A DNA stretch of 17,835 nt from Anaerolineales bacterium UBA7227 (GCA_002473085.1 DKTP01000098.1:1-17835); one strand, 5' to 3'; counted from the stretch's first letter, positions 5,655 through 13,555 are shown. Notes: generated by a model from the sequence alone, not told the origin. Numbers and translations: made by a program.

Positions 5655-7352
5655 ATGACCCACAAAAACCGCTGGCTCCTGCAAACCCGCATCACCCCCG
5701 AAGCGGACGCGGCGCTCGACGCCCATCCGCCCATCCTGCGGCAGATCCTCTTCAACCGCGGCATCGCCTCCAATGCGGAGGCCGAGGCCTTCCTGCGCGC
5801 CGAGCCGAACTTCAGCGCCGACCCGTTCCAGATGAAGGACATGCGCGTCGCTGTGGAGCGTATCCAGGCCGCGCTCGCGAATCGCGAACCCATCGCCGTC
5901 TATGGCGATTACGACGTGGACGGCGTCACCGCCACCGCACTGCTGGTCCAGTGTCTGCGCGCCCTCGGCGGCGACGTCCACGAATACATCCCCAACCGCT
6001 TCGAGGAAGGCTACGGACTGAACAACGACGCGCTCGACAAACTCCATACGGACGGGATTCGACTCGTCGTCAGCGTGGACTGCGGAATCCGCTCGCCCGA
6101 AGAAGCCCGCCACGCGCGTGACCTCGGGCTGGACCTCGTCATCTCGGACCATCACGAACCCTCGGGCGGCCTCCCCGAGGCGCTGGCCGTGCTGAATCCC
6201 AAACAGGAGGGCGACGCCTATCCCGAAAAATATCTCGCGGGCGTGGGCATCGCGTACAAGATCGCCGAGGCGCTGCATAGCCTCCAACCTTCAGCCTTCG
6301 CCCTTGAATCGTTCCTCGATTTGGTTGCCCTCGGCACCGTCGCGGACCTCGCGCCGCTCACCGGCGAGAACCGCGCCCTCGTCCGCAAGGGACTGGAGCA
6401 GATGCGCCAGACTTCGCGGCAGGGACTGTTCTCGCTCGCGAATGTGGCGGGCGCGGACATCACGAAAGCCAACGCGACCACCATCGGATTCACGTTCGGG
6501 CCGCGTCTCAACGCCTCGGGGCGGCTGGATTCGGCGCTGGCTTCGTATCATCTGCTCACCACAAACGATGTCAAAGAAGCGGGCGACATTGCGGTGAAAT
6601 TGAACCAGCAGAACACGGAACGCCAGAAATTGACGAAGGAAATCCAGGCGCAGGCCGAGGCGCTGGCGCTGGACGGACAAAAGGACTCGCTCCTGCTCTT
6701 CGCCGTCCACCCCGACTTCAATCACGGCGTGGTCGGACTCGCCGCCTCGCGTCTCACGGAACTCTACTACCGCCCGGCCGTCGTCGGTCACTTCGGCGAG
6801 GAGACGACGCGCTGCTCCTGCCGCTCGATCCCCGAATTCCACATCACACGCGCGCTGGACGAGTGCGCCGACCTGCTTGTCCGTCACGGCGGGCACGCAG
6901 CCGCGGCGGGATTCACCGTCCGCAACGAAAAACTCGACGAACTGGTGGCCCGCCTGAGGTCCATCGCGGAGCGGGAATTGGACGGGCGCGACCTGCGGGC
7001 GAGCCTGTCCGCCGACGCGGAGGTCCCGCTCTCACAGTTGACGTTCGACCTGCTTTCGCAATTGGAACAACTCCAGCCCACCGGCTACGGAAATCCCGAA
7101 CCCGTCTTCATCTCGCGCGGCGTCAAAGTGCAAAGCAAGCGCGCCGTGGGCGCGGACTCGAAACACCTGAAGCTGACGCTCACCGACGGACGCTTCACCG
7201 TTGACGCCATCGGGTTCCGTCTCGGCGACCTGCTCCCAAACCTGCCGACAATGGCGGACGTGTTGTATACTTTTGAAGTCAACGAATACAACGGGCGCAA
7301 AAGCCTGCAATTGAATCTCAAAGATATCAAAGCCGCGGGGATTCCAGATTAA
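5655..7352 (+). CDS. recJ: Single-stranded-DNA-specific exonuclease RecJ
   Basis: RecJ degrades single-stranded DNA 5' to 3' in recombination, mismatch repair and stalled-fork processing. The 565 residues are close to the family's usual length. The DHH phosphoesterase motifs are all present: GDYDVDG at 84-90, VSVDCG at 139-144 (D142), SDHHEP at 164-169, and GTVADLAPL around 227-235. The DHHA1 domain follows with GGHAAAAGF, and a C-terminal OB-like part ends the protein. These bind two metal ions and the DNA strand. The start ATG at 5655 is supported by a -10-like TATACT just upstream and the DHH leader's normal length; the larger overlapping frame at 5636 is a shadow. It is transcribed divergently from the methyltransferase gene and followed by guaB after 92 bp with a dyad repeat between, so the two may be separate units. 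Confidence 0.97.
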   Translation: MTHKNRWLLQTRITPEADAALDAHPPILRQILFNRGIASNAEAEAFLRAEPNFSADPFQMKDMRVAVERIQAALANREPIAVYGDYDVDGVTATALLVQCLRALGGDVHEYIPNRFEEGYGLNNDALDKLHTDGIRLVVSVDCGIRSPEEARHARDLGLDLVISDHHEPSGGLPEALAVLNPKQEGDAYPEKYLAGVGIAYKIAEALHSLQPSAFALESFLDLVALGTVADLAPLTGENRALVRKGLEQMRQTSRQGLFSLANVAGADITKANATTIGFTFGPRLNASGRLDSALASYHLLTTNDVKEAGDIAVKLNQQNTERQKLTKEIQAQAEALALDGQKDSLLLFAVHPDFNHGVVGLAASRLTELYYRPAVVGHFGEETTRCSCRSIPEFHITRALDECADLLVRHGGHAAAAGFTVRNEKLDELVARLRSIAERELDGRDLRASLSADAEVPLSQLTFDLLSQLEQLQPTGYGNPEPVFISRGVKVQSKRAVGADSKHLKLTLTDGRFTVDAIGFRLGDLLPNLPTMADVLYTFEVNEYNGRKSLQLNLKDIKAAGIPD

Positions 7353-7412
7353 CCGCGAAGAACGCCAAGAAGATCGTCGGAAATTCTTCGCGCCCTTCGC
7401 GGTCTTCGCGGT
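7352..7412. repeat. Dyad intergenic repeat ACCGCGAAGA...TCTTCGCGGT
   Basis: Perfect 10-bp inverted ends, ACCGCGAAGA at 7352-7361 and TCTTCGCGGT at 7403-7412, flank 41 bases that contain further imperfect copies (AACGCCAAGAA, TTCTTCGCG, CCTTCGCGG). It starts on the last base of the recJ stop codon. It can fold into a long hairpin and might end recJ transcription, but there is no T-tract, so I read it as an interspersed repeat. Confidence 0.7.
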
Positions 7413-7433
7413 AAGTTGACTTGGTTTCCTCGC

Positions 7434-7439
7434 AAGGAG
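7434..7439 (+). promoter_or_regulatory. Ribosome-binding site deciding the guaB start
   Basis: AAGGAG lies five bases before the ATG at 7445, fixing the start there and not at the in-frame TTG at 7421. It is one of the few strong Shine-Dalgarno sequences in the window. Confidence 0.8.
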
Positions 7440-7444
7440 TTCCC

Positions 7445-8902
7445 ATGCAAATCCGACCTACCAAAGGATTGACCTTCGACGACGTGCTGCTGATCCCGCG
7501 CCGTTCGTCCATCGCCTCGCGGCAGGACGTGGACACATCCACGCGGCTGACCGCGGACATCAACATCAAAATCCCGATCCTGTCCGCCAACATGGACACG
7601 GTCACCGAAGCGCGCATGGCGATCGCCATGGCGCGCGCCGGCGGGATCGGAATCCTGCATCGCTTTATGAGCATCGAAGCGCAGGTGCGCGAAGTGAAGA
7701 TTGTCAAACGCGCCCAGGGCTTCATCATCGAACATCCCTACGACACCGATCCCGAGGCGACCGTCGCGCAGGCGCGCGCGCTGATGGATCGTTACAAAGT
7801 CGGCGCGTTGATCGTAAAGGAGGCGGACAGGCTCGTCGGCCTCGTCTCGCAACGCGACCTCATGCTGGCTCCCGCTTCGATCGGCAGCGTCCGCGCCGCG
7901 ATGACGCCGCGCGAACGCCTCATCACCGTCAAACCCGACGTGACCGTGGAACAGGCGCGCGAACTGCTCTACAAACATCGCATCGAAAAACTGCCCGTGC
8001 TGGACGACGACGACAAGCTGGTGGGCCTCATCACCTCGCGCGACCTGATCAAACTGGACCAGTCTCCCGACGTGACCACCGACGAAAAGGGACGCCTGCG
8101 CGTCGGCGCGGCGATCGGCGTCGCTGCGCGCGAAGAAGAACGCGCCGCCGAACTGCTCAAAGCGGGCGCGGACGTCCTCGTGCTGGACATCGCGCACGGT
8201 CACGCCGACCACTGCATCCAGATGGTCAAGTCCCTGCGCGCGAAATTTCCGCGCGTCCAGATTATCGCGGGGAACGTGGCCTCGCGCGAGGGCGCGCGCG
8301 AACTCGCCGAAGCGGGCGCGGACGCGGTCAAGGTCGGGATCGGTCCCGGCTCCATCTGCACCACGCGCATCGTGACGGGCTTCGGCGTCCCGCAGTTGAC
8401 CGCCGTCATGGACAGCGCCGCGGGCGTGAAAGACTCGGGGCGCGACATCCCGCTCATCTCCGATGGAGGCATCCGCACGCCCGGCGATCTCGTCAAGGCG
8501 CTGGCCGCGGGCGCGGAGACGGCGATGATCGGCGGCCTGTTCGCGGGCTGCGACGAGGCGCCCGGCTCGCCCGTCCTGCGCGACGGAAAGAAGGTCAAGG
8601 TCGTACGCGGCATGGCGTCCCTCGGCGCGACGATGGACCGCCGTCTGGCGGAACGCGGCGAGGACGAATCCGCCGAGGATCAGGAAGACTGGTCGAAGGT
8701 CGTGCCTGAAGGAGTCGAAGCCGTCGTCCCGTATCGCGGCAACGTCAGCGAGATTCTGCATCAACTCGTGGGCGGGCTGCGCTCCGGCTTGAGTTACGGC
8801 GGCGCGCACAACATCCGCGAACTGCAAGCCAATGCCGAGTTCGTCGAGATCACGCCCGCTGGCATCCGCGAATCCAACTCGCACGACGTGGATCGGGATT
8901 AG
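7445..8902 (+). CDS. guaB: IMP dehydrogenase
   Basis: GuaB oxidises IMP to XMP with NAD+, the committed step of GMP synthesis in the cytoplasm. The 485 residues match the family. The TIM barrel begins with [13 protein letters not shown]; two CBS domains interrupt it at about residues 95-215; the active-site loop GPGSICTTR places the catalytic cysteine at residue 305. Further marks are [27 protein letters not shown], and [22 protein letters not shown], followed by AHNIREL near the end. The CBS pair usually binds adenine or guanine nucleotides and tunes activity. The start is fixed by AAGGAG upstream. guaB consumes NAD+, but no functional link to the nadE region is shown by the sequence. A dyad repeat follows the stop codon. 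Confidence 0.97.
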   Translation: MQIRPTKGLTFDDVLLIPRRSSIASRQDVDTSTRLTADINIKIPILSANMDTVTEARMAIAMARAGGIGILHRFMSIEAQVREVKIVKRAQGFIIEHPYDTDPEATVAQARALMDRYKVGALIVKEADRLVGLVSQRDLMLAPASIGSVRAAMTPRERLITVKPDVTVEQARELLYKHRIEKLPVLDDDDKLVGLITSRDLIKLDQSPDVTTDEKGRLRVGAAIGVAAREEERAAELLKAGADVLVLDIAHGHADHCIQMVKSLRAKFPRVQIIAGNVASREGARELAEAGADAVKVGIGPGSICTTRIVTGFGVPQLTAVMDSAAGVKDSGRDIPLISDGGIRTPGDLVKALAAGAETAMIGGLFAGCDEAPGSPVLRDGKKVKVVRGMASLGATMDRRLAERGEDESAEDQEDWSKVVPEGVEAVVPYRGNVSEILHQLVGGLRSGLSYGGAHNIRELQANAEFVEITPAGIRESNSHDVDRD

Positions 8903-8906
8903 TTCG

Positions 8907-8983
8907 GTACACGGATTACACGGACAAGAAAGATTCGCACGGATTTTTAAAGACATTCGCACGGCTCCGTGAAATCCGCGTAC
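8907..8983. repeat. Dyad intergenic repeat with GTACACGGATTACACGGA arms
   Basis: The left arm GTACACGGATTACACGGA (8907-8924) is the reverse complement of 8966-8983 with two mismatches. Between the arms ATTCGCACGG occurs twice as a direct repeat (8933-8942 and 8955-8964). The 15 bases ACACGGATTACACGG recur at 2403-2417. The element fills nearly all of the guaB to SGNH-gene gap and could fold into a long hairpin on RNA. Confidence 0.8.
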
Positions 8984-8999
8984 AAAAACCTTCACCTTC

Positions 9000-10037
9000 A
9001 TGCCTTCCATCTTCTCGCGCGAAACGCTCGTGGTCTCCAAACCCTCCCTGCGCGGGATTCTATACTTCCTCCTCTCCATCCCTCTCGTCGTCCTCGCGGC
9101 GGAGATCGCGGCGCGCACGCCCATCGGGACGCGCCTCCCCGCGCCCTCCGTCAACGCGAACAGTTTCCTCTTCGACGCGAAAATCTACCGCATCGAATCG
9201 CAACTCCGCCGCGACGGGACTCTCGACTGTCTCTTCCTCGGCAGTTCCGTCGCCAACTCGGACATTGACCCCGACCTCGTCGAGCAGGTTTACCGCGCGC
9301 AGACGGGCGAGACCGTCCACTGCTTCAACCTCGGCATGCCCGCCATGACGATTGATACCGCCGCCGCCATCGCGGACGCGGCCATCACGCGCTTTCATCC
9401 GAAGGTCGTCATCTACGCCATCCTGCCGCGCGACGTCCACGACGCCATCGCCAATGTGGATTTCCTCGCCTCGGCGGACTGGGTCAAGTTCAACCGCGGC
9501 GTCCCGTCCCTGGACGGCTGGCTGGTCAATCGCTCCTACGCGTATCGTTACCTCCTCGCCTGGCGATACTGGCTCCAGATCCCCAACCGCGTCAAAATGG
9601 AAGCGGAGACTCATCCGCTCACGGCGAAAGGCTACCAGCCCGCGCAGGGATTCCGCGAACCCTACATCGAAAACCTGACGCTGACTCCCGCGCGCCTGCG
9701 CGAAGCCTGGAGCGACCCGAGCCAGGCGCAGTCCGTTCGGAATTTTCTCGCGCTCCAGCAAAGGGACGTGAAGATCGTCTTCCTCGAAGGTCCCGCCTAT
9801 CACGAACCCGACTCGTCCGACGCGGAGACCTGGCGCGCCTACGACGAGGAATATCTCCCGACCCTGATCCGAATCCTCGACGAGAATCAAATCCCGTTCT
9901 GGCGCACGCAGAGACTCGCCGCTCAAATTCCCAAAGCCCATTGGTACGACTGGCTGCATCTCAACTCCGACGGCGCGGCCACGTTCAGCCGCTGGCTGGG
10001 AGACACGCTGGCCGCGAACGCGTGGCTGTTTAAATAG
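9000..10037 (+). CDS. Membrane-anchored SGNH-hydrolase-like protein, MBOAT partner
   Basis: A 345-residue protein with one N-terminal membrane helix (about 18-36, uncleaved anchor likely) and an extracytoplasmic SGNH-like domain. The block I serine motif reads FLGSS (S83 as nucleophile candidate), block II is NLGMP (110-114), and the C-terminal catalytic pair fits DWLHLN, with D317 and H320. Such proteins (AlgJ, AlgX, DltD and PatB types) work with MBOAT acyltransferases to place acyl groups on polysaccharides or wall polymers, and an MBOAT gene lies 620 bp downstream in the same direction. The acceptor is unknown. No Shine-Dalgarno sequence precedes the ATG at 9000; an upstream repeat fills the leader. 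The residue pattern is clear, while transferase versus esterase activity is not decided by sequence. Confidence 0.8.
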   Translation: MPSIFSRETLVVSKPSLRGILYFLLSIPLVVLAAEIAARTPIGTRLPAPSVNANSFLFDAKIYRIESQLRRDGTLDCLFLGSSVANSDIDPDLVEQVYRAQTGETVHCFNLGMPAMTIDTAAAIADAAITRFHPKVVIYAILPRDVHDAIANVDFLASADWVKFNRGVPSLDGWLVNRSYAYRYLLAWRYWLQIPNRVKMEAETHPLTAKGYQPAQGFREPYIENLTLTPARLREAWSDPSQAQSVRNFLALQQRDVKIVFLEGPAYHEPDSSDAETWRAYDEEYLPTLIRILDENQIPFWRTQRLAAQIPKAHWYDWLHLNSDGAATFSRWLGDTLAANAWLFK

Positions 10038-10091
10038 CATCGTCAGGTCATGCTCCTTCCAAGAATCAACATTTACTGAAACGAGGTAGAT

Positions 10092-10628
10092 TTGCAAACA
10101 ATGGTTCAGTCCGCCCTCTACTGGAAAGCGCTCGGCTTCTGGGCGGTTTTCATGGTTTTATATTTGGTTTACAAACGCTTTCCCAACCGCGTCTTTGCGA
10201 TTTTTTGCGGTATTCACGAATCGAACTTTCAGCATTACAAGTCGGCGTTCTACTCGTGGATCTTCCTGAACGTCATCGAATACGCGCTTGAACACAAGAA
10301 CATCGCCGATTTCGAGACGTATTTTTACTCGCGCATGGCGACCGCCATCCTGCTGCCCTGGGTCATTTTCATTCTCTGGTACGCCGTCCCCGCTTTCTAC
10401 GGGAAATTGCCGAACATCCCGCTGGAGGTCGTCTACGCCAACGTCATCACGGTCGTCGCGGGAATCTTCGGAGCGATCTTCGAGCGCGGGCTGGCGCAGG
10501 TCCAATATTTCACGGAACTGAAAGCCGCCCTCTGGATATTATTCCTTCTATCCATCGCGCATTACCTGATCTTCACCTTCGTCAAACTTCCCTGGGCAGA
10601 TGTCTTCGTCGAACCCGACTGGAAATAA
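10092..10628 (+). CDS. Small five-helix membrane protein between SGNH and MBOAT genes
   Basis: A 178-residue membrane protein with hydrophobic segments at about 9-28, 50-66, 83-101, 110-129 and 143-163. The loop before the second helix, GIHESNFQHYKSAFYSW, recalls the NES-W-EHLK region I remember from DUF6512-type proteins, but I hold that assignment loosely. No catalytic function can be assigned. Its place between the SGNH and MBOAT genes suggests a structural or transport role in the same acylation machine. The start is uncertain: GAGGT at 10083-10087 fits a TTG start at 10092 (four to five bases), whereas the ATG at 10101 is about 13 bases away; both give nearly the same protein. Confidence 0.7.
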   Translation: MQTMVQSALYWKALGFWAVFMVLYLVYKRFPNRVFAIFCGIHESNFQHYKSAFYSWIFLNVIEYALEHKNIADFETYFYSRMATAILLPWVIFILWYAVPAFYGKLPNIPLEVVYANVITVVAGIFGAIFERGLAQVQYFTELKAALWILFLLSIAHYLIFTFVKLPWADVFVEPDWK

Positions 10629-10657
10629 ACGGCTCTTCGGTCAACGTAGAAAAATTC

Positions 10658-12037
10658 ATGCAACTCCTCTCCCCTCAATTCCTCCTCTTCGCCGCCGTCG
10701 TCCTCGCCGTCTATTATCTCCTGGCGCGCAAGGCCCAAAACATCTGGCTGCTGGCGGCTTCCTATTTTTTCTACGTCACCATCAGTTGGAAATACGCGCT
10801 GGTTCTTCTCGCGGTCACAACCTTAAATTTTTACATTGGCAAAAAAGCCGCCTCCCGCGCCTGGTTCTCGCTCGGCGTCGGACTCAACCTCGCCAGTTTC
10901 GCCTCCCTCAAACTCATCAGCGGACCCTACGGCCCGCGCCTGCTCCCCCTCCCGCCCGAAGCGCTGCATCTCCTCCTCCTCCCCGTCGGCTTTTCGTTTT
11001 ACATCCTGCAAGCCGTCTCGTATCTCGCGGACGTCCACAACCGTCAAACCGACGCGGCGGACGACCTCGTTGACTTCGCGCTCTACCTGACGTACTTCCC
11101 CAAACTTTTATCGGGACCCATCGAACGTCCTGCCCGCTTCCTCTCCGACCTTCGAGCGGCCCGCCGCGTGGACGCGTCCGCGCTGGCCCGCGGCGTTGGA
11201 CTCATCCTCGTCGGCCTCGTCCGCAAGATCGTCATCGCGGACCGACTCGTTTCCTTCCTGCCTCCCACCGTTTTCTCCGACCCCGCCGCGTTCTCCTCGC
11301 TGGAAAAACTCATCTGGCTGCTGGTCTTCACCTTCGGACTCTACAACGACTTCGCGGGCTACACCTCCATCGTGCGCGGACTGAGCGCGCTGTTCGGGAT
11401 CGAACTCGGCCCGAACTTCCGCCAGCCGTTCTTCGCCAACTCCCTGAGCGACTTCTGGACGCGCTGGCACATCAGCCTGTCGTTCTGGCTGCGCGACTAC
11501 ATCTTCTTCCCCGCCCGCCGCTGGCTGATGCAAAGACGCTGGCCGCGCCTGCTCGCGACCGTCCTGCCGCCGCTCGCCACCATGCTCGCCAGCGGATTCT
11601 GGCACGGCGCCTACGCGTCCGTAATGGCGTGGGGCGCGCTGCACGGATCCTATTTGGTGCTGGAGCAACTCTTCAAAACGCGGCGCCCGCCAAGTCGAAT
11701 CTTATCCGCGCTTTCCGTTCTGGTCGTGTTCAGCGTCACCACCCTGACCCTGATCTTCTTCGCGGCATCCAGCCTGCGCGCCGCGACCGTCTACCTCCTC
11801 GGCCTGTTCGACTTCACCGCGCAGGTCTCGTCCGCCATCCCGTTCATTGACCTGCTCGCGGCCGCCGCGTTGACCCTCTGGCTCGACTGGCAGGAATCCC
11901 GTCACGCCACAGACGCGTTCTTCATGAAGTGGACGCCACCCGCGCGCGCCTGGGGATTCGCCGCCGCGCTGTGGCTGATGGTCCTCTTCCTCGGTCCGCA
12001 AGCCAACGTGGTGACGTTTGTCTATCAGGGATTTTAG
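10658..12037 (+). CDS. MBOAT family membrane-bound O-acyltransferase (AlgI-like)
   Basis: A 459-residue multi-helix membrane protein of the AlgI/PatA/DltB type. Key marks in order: LLPVGFSFYILQAVSYLADV (108-125), YFPKLLSGPIERP (146-158), FGLYNDFAGYTSI (226-238), FWTRWHISLSFWLRDYIFFP (266-285), and GFWHGA with the conserved catalytic histidine H316, followed by a second histidine H329 in GALHG. These proteins move an acyl group, often acetyl, across the membrane to a periplasmic or extracellular acceptor, commonly via an SGNH partner; such a partner is encoded at 9000-10037. The substrate is unknown. The gene starts 29 bp after the small membrane protein with no clear Shine-Dalgarno sequence. 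It converges on the TolB-like gene with only 17 bp between the stop codons. Confidence 0.93.
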   Translation: MQLLSPQFLLFAAVVLAVYYLLARKAQNIWLLAASYFFYVTISWKYALVLLAVTTLNFYIGKKAASRAWFSLGVGLNLASFASLKLISGPYGPRLLPLPPEALHLLLLPVGFSFYILQAVSYLADVHNRQTDAADDLVDFALYLTYFPKLLSGPIERPARFLSDLRAARRVDASALARGVGLILVGLVRKIVIADRLVSFLPPTVFSDPAAFSSLEKLIWLLVFTFGLYNDFAGYTSIVRGLSALFGIELGPNFRQPFFANSLSDFWTRWHISLSFWLRDYIFFPARRWLMQRRWPRLLATVLPPLATMLASGFWHGAYASVMAWGALHGSYLVLEQLFKTRRPPSRILSALSVLVVFSVTTLTLIFFAASSLRAATVYLLGLFDFTAQVSSAIPFIDLLAAAALTLWLDWQESRHATDAFFMKWTPPARAWGFAAALWLMVLFLGPQANVVTFVYQGF

Positions 12038-12054
12038 CGGGGAAGTTAATCCGT

Positions 12055-13041
12055 CTACGGCCCCCAGCGCGGCTGGTAATCGCAATAATCGTTGTCGGTC
12101 AATCGTCGCAGGTCGGAGCCGTCCACGCGGATGATGTAAATCTCGCAGCCCAGGTCGTCGCCGTAGTGATCGAAGTACGCGGTGAACGCCACCCATTTTC
12201 CGTCGGGAGAGAAAGTTGGTCCCTGGCTGTTCCCGCCTTCGGGAGAGAGCCGCCGCAGCCCGCTGAAATCGGGACGGAAGATGAAGACCTCGCGCTTCCA
12301 CGCCGCGCCGTTGTATGTGACCATCCACGCGCCGTCGGGCGACCAATCCGAGCGGCCGCGCAGGGAGTCGAAGTCGGTGACGCGGCGCGCGTTCGCGCCG
12401 TTTCGATCCATGACGAATAACTGGTTCGCGCCCTCGACGTTCGACGCGAACAGGATCTGACTCCCGTCTGGCGACCAGGTGGGATCCCATCCCTGCGCGT
12501 GGATTTGATGCGGGTTCGCGCCGCTCCGCTCCATGACCCAGATCTGGGACGCGCCCTTCGCGTCCCCGCGCGTGAAGACGATGCTGCTTCCGTCGGGGGA
12601 GATTTCGGGCGCGATCAAGACGCCAAGTTTATCTGTCAGTTGTGTGACGAGTCCGCTCGCCAAATTCAACTCGAATATCTCGAAGACGTTATCCTCCACG
12701 AACGCGCTATAGACGACGCTCGCGCCGTCGGGCGAAAGGGACGCGTACCAGTGGCGGATGGGGTCGCTCGTCAACTGGCGGAAACCCGTCCCGTCGGCGT
12801 TGACGATGCAGATTTGATTCCCCGCGATCTGGCAGGTGTAGACGATCTTTCCTGTCGGCGCGTCCGCGTGGGAAAGGCTCGGGGTCGGCGCGGCCGCCGA
12901 AGGTTCAGGAGGAGGCGTGAGAGGCGGCGCGGCGGAGGCCTGCGCGCGCAGCGTCTCGATGGTCAGCGCGGGAGTCGCCGCGGTTGCCAGGTTGCAGGCG
13001 AGGGTCACAACGACCAGGGGGAGGAGGATGAGCCGTCGCAT
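12055..13041 (-). CDS. Exported TolB-like beta-propeller protein
   Basis: A 328-residue secreted or lipid-anchored protein. The N-terminus MRRLILLPLVVVTLACNLATA is a signal sequence; VTLAC is an imperfect lipobox, so a lipoprotein is possible. A linker rich in Pro and Ala (about 35-70) follows, and then a propeller of TolB/PD40 repeats marked by five SPDG turns, for example LSPDGASVVYSAF, ISPDGSSIVFTRG, WSPDGSQILFASN and FSPDGKWVAFTAY. The last blade ends in YQPRWGP. Such propellers usually bind proteins or polymers; there is no catalytic motif and no Tol operon here, so it should not be called tolB. An in-frame extension up to 13125 lies inside rnpB and is rejected; the ATG at 13041 with the signal peptide is preferred. 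The start lies directly on the T-tract of the rnpB terminator. Confidence 0.85.
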   Translation of the reverse strand: MRRLILLPLVVVTLACNLATAATPALTIETLRAQASAAPPLTPPPEPSAAAPTPSLSHADAPTGKIVYTCQIAGNQICIVNADGTGFRQLTSDPIRHWYASLSPDGASVVYSAFVEDNVFEIFELNLASGLVTQLTDKLGVLIAPEISPDGSSIVFTRGDAKGASQIWVMERSGANPHQIHAQGWDPTWSPDGSQILFASNVEGANQLFVMDRNGANARRVTDFDSLRGRSDWSPDGAWMVTYNGAAWKREVFIFRPDFSGLRRLSPEGGNSQGPTFSPDGKWVAFTAYFDHYGDDLGCEIYIIRVDGSDLRRLTDNDYCDYQPRWGP

Positions 13042-13074
13042 AAAAAGGAAGTAACGCAAGAGGACTTGCGTTAC
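13041..13074 (-). terminator. Rho-independent terminator of rnpB
   Basis: On the minus strand GTAACGCAAG (13074-13065), loop TCCT, and CTTGCGTTAC (13060-13051) form a perfect 10-bp stem, followed by TTCCTTTTTA (13050-13041). It directly follows the 3' strand of the RNase P P1 helix. Its T-tract shares base 13041 with the ATG of the TolB-like gene. Confidence 0.92.
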
Positions 13075-13077
13075 AGC

Positions 13078-13520
13078 GCCTCGGCCGGTCTGTAAGCCGC
13101 ATTCTGTCCGACGAGGGGATTGCACCCTGTCTGGGCGATCATCTCTCTAGGCGGCGCGTCGCCGCGCCGCTCCAGCGGCCTACCCGGGACTGATGAGGAG
13201 ACGGGCCGCCTCCTCCCGTCCGAAGACGGGTCGTCCCTGCTTGGCCTTGCTCCCGGCGGGGGTTGCCTGGCCGCCCGCATTACTGCGGACGCCGGTGGTC
13301 TCTTACGCCGCCTTTTCACCATCGCCACCCCCGCCCCTCCCTCCCCCAAATTCTGCGGATTTGGGGGAGGGTTGGGGAGGGGATGGCAGTCTGTTTCTGT
13401 GGCCCGGTCCGGCGGGTTTTGATCCCCGCCCCGGAGGTTATCCGACGCCGCGCCCTGTGGAGTGCGGACTTTCCTCGACCCCGCTCGCGCGAGGCCGCGA
13501 TCGCCCGACCGACCTGAGGC
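13078..13520 (-). ncRNA. rnpB: RNase P RNA, bacterial class A
   Basis: The catalytic RNA of RNase P, which removes the 5' leader of tRNA precursors. Conserved segments on the minus strand are GAGGAAAGTCCGCACTCC (13476-13459 region), ACAGAAACAGACTGCC (13400-13385), GGTGAAAAGG with GTAAGAGACCACC (13320-13293), GGAGCAAGGCCAAGCAGGG (13253-13235), GGGTAGGCCGC, and the closing ACAGAATGCGGCTTACAGACC. The ends pair as P1: GCCTC, one bulged A, GGTCGGTC at 13520-13507 with GACCGGCCGAGGC at 13090-13078. The length of about 443 nt is somewhat long because the P12 region carries a CCTCCCCCAAATC stem-loop repeat (13331-13382). The gene has its own promoter and terminator and is transcribed divergently from coaE. 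Confidence 0.97.
13331..13382. repeat. CCCTCCCCCAAATC stem-loop repeat inside rnpB P12
   Basis: On the plus strand CCCTCCCCCAAAT (13339-13351) pairs perfectly with ATTTGGGGGAGGG (13359-13371) across a 7-base loop. Outer C-runs and G-runs (13328-13337 and 13374-13382) extend the helix. The element matches the intergenic repeat at 5499-5545. In the RNA it lies between the ACAGAAACAGACTGCC and GGTGAAAAGG segments, the place of the peripheral helix P12, which tolerates length change. Confidence 0.85.
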
Positions 13521-13526
13521 AGAGGT

Positions 13527-13555
13527 ATGATACACAGATAAGAGGCAGAAGTCAA
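13527..13555 (-). promoter_or_regulatory. Sigma-70-type promoter of rnpB
   Basis: On the minus strand TTGACT (13555-13550) and TATCAT (13532-13527) are separated by exactly 17 bases. The expected transcription start, seven bases on, is G13520, which is also the first paired base of the P1 helix. It is the only promoter in the window with both hexamers close to consensus, fitting a highly expressed stable RNA. Confidence 0.9.

Noticed and set aside
8907..8983. Possible CRISPR-like or tandem repeat array
   Set aside because: Only two copies of a 10-base direct repeat within an inverted repeat; no regular spacers and no cas genes.
7349..9154. 601-codon open frame on the minus strand opposite guaB
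   Set aside because: It mirrors guaB codon by codon in G+C-rich DNA, has a low-complexity composition rich in Arg, Asp, Gly and His, and no recognisable motif.
9060..10097. 345-codon minus-strand frame opposite the SGNH gene
   Set aside because: The plus-strand protein has clear SGNH motifs and a membrane anchor; the minus frame is a composition shadow.
13042..13125. Upstream extension of the TolB-like protein by 28 residues
   Set aside because: The extension is encoded by the 3' end of rnpB and its terminator and would place the signal peptide inside the protein.
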